Source: Parabacteroides sp. (GTDB taxonomy: Bacteria > Bacteroidota > Bacteroidia > Bacteroidales > Tannerellaceae). Taken from it: DNA of 19,190 nt. Below are positions 13,967 through 19,190 of the stretch, one piece after another. The position numbers and the translations under genes are program-made. Each line of letters opens with the position of its first letter. Within the stretch, counting starts at the first letter, position 1. Below the pieces are notes generated by a model that ran no database searches, was not told where the DNA came from, and worked only from the letters and a program-made list of their open reading frames with translations. Location of the stretch: assembly GCA_020026285.1 (NCBI GenBank), contig JAHHQS010000071.1, positions 1 through 19,190 of the forward strand. The letters are read 5' to 3'.

Positions 13967-16900
13967 ACATTACAAATTTATGAAAAATTCGAATAGGGTG
14001 TATTATATCCCATTGTTAACGAAAATAAAGCGAATCATGAAGATGACGACCTTATTTATTTTATTAGCTGTTTGTTCTATATCTGCATCAACTTATGCAC
14101 AAAGCTTGAAGTTATCTATTAATAAGAAAAACAGTAGTATAAGCGAAATTTTTAAAGATATTGAAAAGAAAAGTGACTTTACATTCTTCTTCAATGACAA
14201 TCAAATTAATGTAAATCGTCGCGTGAATGTCAATGCTAAAAATGCAGATATAAATGATGTATTAAAGCAGACATTAAAAGATACTAATTATTCCTATGAG
14301 ATAATTGGAAAACAAATCCTTATTAAAGTTTCTGAAAAAACCTTAGCTTTAGTACCTGATGCCGTTCAACAAGGAAATGTTATAAAAGGAACAGTCGTGG
14401 ATGCAGCAGGTGTTCCTGTGATTGGAGCCAATGTGGTTGTTAAAGGAACTACAAATGGTACTATTACCGATATGGATGGTAATTTTTCATTAGAAGCGGA
14501 GAAGGGAGTTACACTAATTATTTCTTATATTGGTTATACGGATTATTCAATTAAACTGGGTAACCAAAAATCTTTGGCTATTACATTGAAAGAGGATTCT
14601 AAATCGTTAGATGAAGTTGTTGTGGTTGGTTATGGTACACAAAAGAAGGTAAATTTAACAGGTGCTGTATCACAAGTTACTTCTAAGGTTTTAGAAAATC
14701 GACCTATTACAAATTTAAGTCAAGGACTGCAAGGTACAGTCCCTAATTTAAATGTGACATTGAATGATGGTAAACCTGGAGCTGATGCAGCTTTAAATAT
14801 TCGTGGTCTAGCATCAATCAGCGGTGAAGGTAGTTCCCCATTAGTAATGGTCGATGGAGTTCAGATGAATCTGAATATGGTAAATCCAGAAGATGTAGAG
14901 AGTATTTCTGTTCTAAAAGATGCATCTTCTGCTGCTATTTATGGTGCTCGTGGAGCTTTTGGTGTAATTTTGATTACGACCAAACAAGGGAAGAGAGAAC
15001 GTAAACCGGTCATAGAATATTCAGGAAGTGTTCAAATGAATACTGATACATATTTGCCTGATATGTTGAATTCAAATGACTATATGTTATCAATGAATGA
15101 AGCGTCTTTTAATCAAAGTGGTAAAAAACAGTATTCAGACCAACAAGTTCAATGGGTGAAAGATTATTATGAAGATCCTCAAAATAATCCAGTGTACCAT
15201 ATCATGGAAAATGGTAAAATTTTCTGGAATTCTAATAATAATAATTTTGAACAAATGCTTCAAAAGTGGGCTCCTTCTCATAAACATACGATAAATGTAA
15301 GTGGAGGAGGTAAAAATGTGAATTTTTATGCTTCTGCTGGTTATATGAATTTGGAGGGAATGCTTCAAGATGCAACGGATGTGTTTAAACGTTATAATTT
15401 TATGAGTAATATAACCGCTGATTTGACATCTAATTTTACTGTTGGGTTTAAGGCCTCTTATACTCATACAATTTATGATGCACCTCATCCATATCCTAAT
15501 AAAGGTGGAGATTGGTGGGAACAGATGACTAGAGGTGAACCGCAAATATTATTCCCTGTTTATACTCCAGAAGATTCTCCTGTAGGAAAAATGCCAACAG
15601 AACATTTTTATAATTTTTTGACGAGTGGATCTAGGAATGTGAATAATAAAGACTTGACTTTACTCACAGCAAATGCTGAATGGAGAATCATTAAAGGTTT
15701 AAAATTAAAAGGAGATTTTAGTTATCGTTCTAATAACAATCGCCAAAAAAATGTACAAAAGGAATTTAAATATATTCGTGATACTTGGAATGAACAGGTA
15801 AGTGCAACATTCCCATCCTCTATTGTTGCTCAAAATGCAAGAAGTAATTATTTTGCAACCAATTTGTATGGTGAATATATAACTAGCATTAATGATAAAC
15901 ACAATATTTCTGTATTAGCTGGCTTTAATCAAGAGTGGGAGACTTATAGACAGGATTATACTAAGAAAGAGGAGCTTGTTTCACAAGATGTCCCTTCAGT
16001 ATCTTTGGCTACAGGAAAAGTAACAACTTCTGATAATGAATATAGTTGGGCTATTCGAGGTGCTTTTATGCGTTTGAAATATGATTTTATGAATAAATAT
16101 TTATTTGAAATGAATGGACGATATGATGGTACTTCTAAATTTCCACGTGATTCCAGATTTGGATTCTTCCCTTCTTTTTCTGCAGGTTGGAGAATTTCTC
16201 AAGAGTCATTTATGGAATCAACGAAGAATTGGTTGAGTGATTTGAAAATCAGAGCTAATTATGGAAGTTTGGGAAATCAGAATGTTAATGGCTTTTATCC
16301 ATATATTTCAACTTTTTCAGTTACTCAGCAGACTCCATTTATAATAAATGGTGAAATGCCTATTTCTGTTACAGCTCCAGGTTTAGTTTCACCTGATTTG
16401 ACATGGGAAACTGTAAAATCCTTTAATATAGGAGTTGATGCTACAATTATAGATAGATTATCTGCAAGTTTTGATTGGTTTGATCGTAGAACAGTTGATA
16501 TGCTTACAGTTGGTGATAAATTACCTAGCCTTTTAGGTACTGCTGTACCTCGTAGAAATAATGCAGATATGAAAACCAATGGGTGGGAATTATCTATAAA
16601 TTGGAGAGATCGTTTGGATAATGGTTTTTCGTATGATATTAGTTTGATATTATCTGACTATCAAAGTGAAATAACCAAATTTGACAATAATCCTAGTAAA
16701 TTATATGATAATTACTATGTAGGAAAGAAATTGGGGGAAATATGGGGGTATGAAACAGTTGGTATTTTTCAGACTAAAGAAGAAGTTGCCAATTCTGCCA
16801 ATCAGAGTAAACTCGGCAATGGTAAAAAATGGGGACCAGGTGATACTCATTATGCAGACTTAAATCATGATGGGATTATCGATTGGGGTGATAAAACTGT

Positions 16901-17420
16901 TGATAATCCTGGTGATACAAAAATCATAGGTAATACTACTCCTCGTTATCAGTTTGGTATTACATCTAATTTGGCATGGAAAGGATTCGATTGCAATATC
17001 TTTATCCAGGGGGTTGGAAAACGAGATTTCTTCCCCGGAGGTGGTTATTTTTGGGGACAAATGATAAGTGGAGCGGCTGTCGGTACTTATGAAGTCTATC
17101 GTAATGCATGGAGAGAAAATAATCCAGATGCATTATATCCTATGTGGAAAAGAGGATCTGGTTATAATATCAAACCACAAACTCGTTTTCTACAAAGTGG
17201 AGCTTATGCTCGTTTGAAGAACTTTACATTAGGATATACATTACCTAAAGAATTTTCTCAAAAGTTAATGTTAGATAAACTTCGAATATACTTTTCTGGA
17301 CAAAATTTATTTGAAGTTACAGGTTTAAGAGGAGATTTTGATCCAGAAATTATAGGTAATGTAGGGCAATATTATCCTTTACAACGTTCTTTATTGTTTG
17401 GTTTACAATTATCACTTTAA
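13956..17420 (+). CDS. SusC-like TonB-dependent outer membrane transporter with STN signalling domain
   Basis: A 1154-residue outer-membrane transporter and transducer. A basic N-terminal stretch and hydrophobic core (MTTLFILLAVCSISASTYAQ, about 30-49) form the signal peptide. Then come an STN domain (about 52-126), which in such proteins contacts FecR, and a carboxypeptidase-like regulatory domain (about 143-211, IKGTVVDAAGVPVIGANVVVKGT). A linker SLDEVVVVGYGTQKK (217-231) is followed by the plug (about 232-345, LNIRGLASISG and the SusC signature VESISVLKDASSAAIYGARGAFGVILITTKQGK). The rest is a 22-strand-type beta barrel ending in LLFGLQLSL. Together with SusD it should import an oligosaccharide or peptide using TonB energy. 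The start could also be the ATG at 13980, giving the more usual MKNSNRVYYIPLL. Its 5' leader has two hairpins. The ligand cannot be inferred. Confidence 0.93.
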   Translation: MHQKHYKFMKNSNRVYYIPLLTKIKRIMKMTTLFILLAVCSISASTYAQSLKLSINKKNSSISEIFKDIEKKSDFTFFFNDNQINVNRRVNVNAKNADINDVLKQTLKDTNYSYEIIGKQILIKVSEKTLALVPDAVQQGNVIKGTVVDAAGVPVIGANVVVKGTTNGTITDMDGNFSLEAEKGVTLIISYIGYTDYSIKLGNQKSLAITLKEDSKSLDEVVVVGYGTQKKVNLTGAVSQVTSKVLENRPITNLSQGLQGTVPNLNVTLNDGKPGADAALNIRGLASISGEGSSPLVMVDGVQMNLNMVNPEDVESISVLKDASSAAIYGARGAFGVILITTKQGKRERKPVIEYSGSVQMNTDTYLPDMLNSNDYMLSMNEASFNQSGKKQYSDQQVQWVKDYYEDPQNNPVYHIMENGKIFWNSNNNNFEQMLQKWAPSHKHTINVSGGGKNVNFYASAGYMNLEGMLQDATDVFKRYNFMSNITADLTSNFTVGFKASYTHTIYDAPHPYPNKGGDWWEQMTRGEPQILFPVYTPEDSPVGKMPTEHFYNFLTSGSRNVNNKDLTLLTANAEWRIIKGLKLKGDFSYRSNNNRQKNVQKEFKYIRDTWNEQVSATFPSSIVAQNARSNYFATNLYGEYITSINDKHNISVLAGFNQEWETYRQDYTKKEELVSQDVPSVSLATGKVTTSDNEYSWAIRGAFMRLKYDFMNKYLFEMNGRYDGTSKFPRDSRFGFFPSFSAGWRISQESFMESTKNWLSDLKIRANYGSLGNQNVNGFYPYISTFSVTQQTPFIINGEMPISVTAPGLVSPDLTWETVKSFNIGVDATIIDRLSASFDWFDRRTVDMLTVGDKLPSLLGTAVPRRNNADMKTNGWELSINWRDRLDNGFSYDISLILSDYQSEITKFDNNPSKLYDNYYVGKKLGEIWGYETVGIFQTKEEVANSANQSKLGNGKKWGPGDTHYADLNHDGIIDWGDKTVDNPGDTKIIGNTTPRYQFGITSNLAWKGFDCNIFIQGVGKRDFFPGGGYFWGQMISGAAVGTYEVYRNAWRENNPDALYPMWKRGSGYNIKPQTRFLQSGAYARLKNFTLGYTLPKEFSQKLMLDKLRIYFSGQNLFEVTGLRGDFDPEIIGNVGQYYPLQRSLLFGLQLSL

Positions 17421-17431
17421 AATTTAAAATT

Positions 17432-19132
17432 ATGAAATTAAAAAATATAACCTTTATTTCAGGTTTATTCTTATCGATTTTAACTTCATGTAATAATGAT
17501 TTTATGGATCGTTTCCCAACAACGGATATTAGTGATGACAATTTTTGGGCTTCATCTCGTGATATGGAGTTATATTGCAATGGACTCTATACATATGTTA
17601 GGGGGCATGGTAATTTTTATGAATCAAGTCCTTTATTAACAGGAGATAATCAAAGTGACAATTTGGTTCCAGAAACTTATGATAAAATAGCAGCAGGGGA
17701 ACATATTATTCCTGAAAAATCAGGAGGAAACGAATGGAACTGGTCTTTTATTCGTAAATGTAATTATTTTTTGGTACGTTATAATCAAGCTAAAATAGAG
17801 CAGAAAATCAAAGATTCTTATGCGGCAGAAGTTAAATTTTTTAAAGCATGGGAATATTTTAAAAAAGTAAAACGATATGGTGATGTCCCATGGTTGACAA
17901 AAGATTTAACAACAGATTCTGAAGAACTTTTTAAACCTAGAGATTCTCGTGCTTTAGTAATGGATTCTGTTTTGGCTTGCATTGATTGGGCTATTGATAA
18001 ATTACCTTCTAGACAAAAATCAGTTGAAGGACGTATAAATCGTGATGTTGCATTGGCTTTGAAGGCTCGTATCTGTTTACATGAAGGAACTTTCCGTAAA
18101 TATCATAATTTAGATGGATCTGAAAGATTTTTAAAAGAGGCTGTTACGGCTAGTTCTACTTTGATGACTGAAGGTAATTATGTAATACATAGTACAGGTG
18201 ATATCAATTTCGATTATCGTTCATTGTTTTGTTCTTTGGACTTGAAGAATAATAAAGAAATGATTTATTATAAAGTTTATGAAACTGGTTTCTTAGGAAA
18301 TTATGTAAGTAATATGCTTGAAAAAAATGAGTATTATTTGGGTGCTTCTAAATCATTAGTTGATTCCTATTTATGCAAATGTGGAAAACCTATATCTTTA
18401 TGTAAAGAACATTATTTAGGAGATGATAGCATTCAACAGGAAATGCTTAATAGGGATCCAAGGTTAACACAGACAATCTGTTATCCTGGTAAAGATTTAC
18501 AGAGAACATCGATGTTACCATCTATTCCGGGCTCTAATCTGGCTTCAGGAAATGTCCCGACAGGTTATCAAATTATTAAATATTGGGTTGATGATCCTGC
18601 TGAATTTGTAAGATATCAAAATGGCATTTTAGATGCACCAGTTTTTCGTTTTGGGGAAACTTTATTAATTTATGCAGAAGCAAAAGCAGAGTTAGGGGAG
18701 TGTACACAAGATGATTTAAATAAATCTATTAATTTATTGAGAAAGCGTGTTGGCATGCCTGATATGGTGATTTCAGAGTTACAGAAAGATCCAATGTCTG
18801 ATTTTCCAGACTTGCCTGTATTAATAGATGAAATTCGTCGAGAAAGACGTGTCGAATTGGCTTTAGAGGCTTTTCGTTATGATGATTTAATGCGATGGAA
18901 GGCAGGTAAATTATTGGAGAAACCAGTTAGGGGAATGAAATTTGTTCAATCTCAATACCCTTCAGTAGTAATAGGAAAACATATTGATGTGGATAAGGAT
19001 GGTTATATTTTACCTTATTGGAATATTTTACCAAATGGAAGAACTTTTGATGAATCTAAGCACTATTATTTTCCATTACCAACAGAAGAATTGGTGATTA
19101 ATAAAAATTTAGTGCAAAATCCTGGTTGGTAA
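17432..19132 (+). CDS. SusD-like surface glycan-binding lipoprotein
   Basis: A 566-residue RagB/SusD family lipoprotein. The signal peptide ends in the lipobox LTSC with lipidated Cys20, followed by NNDF, after which the protein is expected to be flipped to the cell surface and to cap SusC. Family features are the N-terminal LDRFP-like segment (FMDRFPTTDISDDNFW), the TPR-like helices with AEVKFFKAWEYFKKVKRYGDVPWL (132-155), and the C-terminal FRFGETLLIYAEAKAELG and EIRRERRVELALEAFRYDDLMRWKAGK. It follows susC by 11 bases, so the two are co-transcribed and probably made in matched amounts. A small cysteine cluster (Cys315, Cys317, Cys324) sits where relatives usually have CTDGxPI. The ligand is unknown. 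Confidence 0.93.
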   Translation: MKLKNITFISGLFLSILTSCNNDFMDRFPTTDISDDNFWASSRDMELYCNGLYTYVRGHGNFYESSPLLTGDNQSDNLVPETYDKIAAGEHIIPEKSGGNEWNWSFIRKCNYFLVRYNQAKIEQKIKDSYAAEVKFFKAWEYFKKVKRYGDVPWLTKDLTTDSEELFKPRDSRALVMDSVLACIDWAIDKLPSRQKSVEGRINRDVALALKARICLHEGTFRKYHNLDGSERFLKEAVTASSTLMTEGNYVIHSTGDINFDYRSLFCSLDLKNNKEMIYYKVYETGFLGNYVSNMLEKNEYYLGASKSLVDSYLCKCGKPISLCKEHYLGDDSIQQEMLNRDPRLTQTICYPGKDLQRTSMLPSIPGSNLASGNVPTGYQIIKYWVDDPAEFVRYQNGILDAPVFRFGETLLIYAEAKAELGECTQDDLNKSINLLRKRVGMPDMVISELQKDPMSDFPDLPVLIDEIRRERRVELALEAFRYDDLMRWKAGKLLEKPVRGMKFVQSQYPSVVIGKHIDVDKDGYILPYWNILPNGRTFDESKHYYFPLPTEELVINKNLVQNPGW

Positions 19133-19133
19133 A

Positions 19134-19171
19134 AAGAATTATAGCTGGGTATATTCCCAGCTATAATTCTT
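19134..19171 (+). terminator. Hairpin after susD (terminator or mRNA-stabilising)
   Basis: Perfect 16-bp stem (arms 19134-19149 and 19156-19171) with a 6-base loop, starting right after the susD stop codon. The following bases ATCTCTTCCC are only partly T-rich, so it may end some transcripts and stabilise the 3' end of susC-susD while letting others read into genes beyond the window. Confidence 0.6.
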
Positions 19172-19190
19172 ATCTCTTCCCTATTAAAAT

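Noticed and set aside
15135..15545. 136-residue minus-strand open frame within susC
   Set aside because: No recognisable domain, promoter or start signal; its isoleucine/histidine-rich composition is that of an antisense shadow of the susC barrel.

Overview
The window looks like a chromosomal segment of a low-GC member of the Bacteroidales (Bacteroidota). Several independent signs agree: a SusC/SusD pair with an ECF sigma factor and a FecR-type anti-sigma factor, an S46 dipeptidyl peptidase, a DUF2027-Smr protein, a long QueA, and repeated matches to the Bacteroides-type promoter (-7 TAnnTTTG, with a weak T-rich -33 element about 20 bases upstream). Genus cannot be fixed from the sequence; Tannerellaceae, Dysgonomonadaceae and Bacteroidaceae are all possible.

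Left part (1-5618): a minus-strand acyl-CoA ligase with its own promoter and a strong terminator, then a minus-strand EF-G paralog (EF-G2 type) whose GTPase motifs are altered, divergent from hemW (heme chaperone, radical SAM) on the plus strand. A perfect 19-bp palindrome sits in the fusA2-hemW gap. Next (5760-6498) is a two-gene unit: a short zeta-toxin-like kinase with a GTG start and an overlapping 56-residue protein of unknown function, closed by a bidirectional terminator.

Middle (6640-11740): a minus-strand three-gene run, DUF2027-Smr protein, CYTH phosphatase and S46 peptidase (DPP11-type by its specificity arginine), divergent from queA. The queA terminator is followed by a gap carrying two copies of a palindromic 18-mer.

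Right part (12031-19132): the start of a polysaccharide-utilization-type locus. A minus-strand ECF sigma factor (TTG start) is divergent from FecR anti-sigma, SusC with an STN signalling domain, and a SusD lipoprotein. The expected logic is trans-envelope signalling: ligand occupancy of SusC passes through STN and FecR to release the sigma factor, which raises SusC/SusD expression. The 135-base gap between fecR and susC has, on the minus strand, a promoter-like element and a terminator-like hairpin spaced to give an RNA of about 110 nt antisense to the susC leader, resembling the antisense sRNAs reported in Bacteroides loci of this layout. No glycan-degrading enzyme lies inside the window, so the substrate is unknown and the locus probably continues past the right edge.

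Most genes are ordinary core or PUL genes. The most interesting items are the candidate antisense sRNA, the EF-G2 with its upstream palindrome, the zeta-like kinase with its small partner, and the duplicated palindromes at 11879-11966. No tRNA, rRNA, CRISPR array or insertion sequence was seen.
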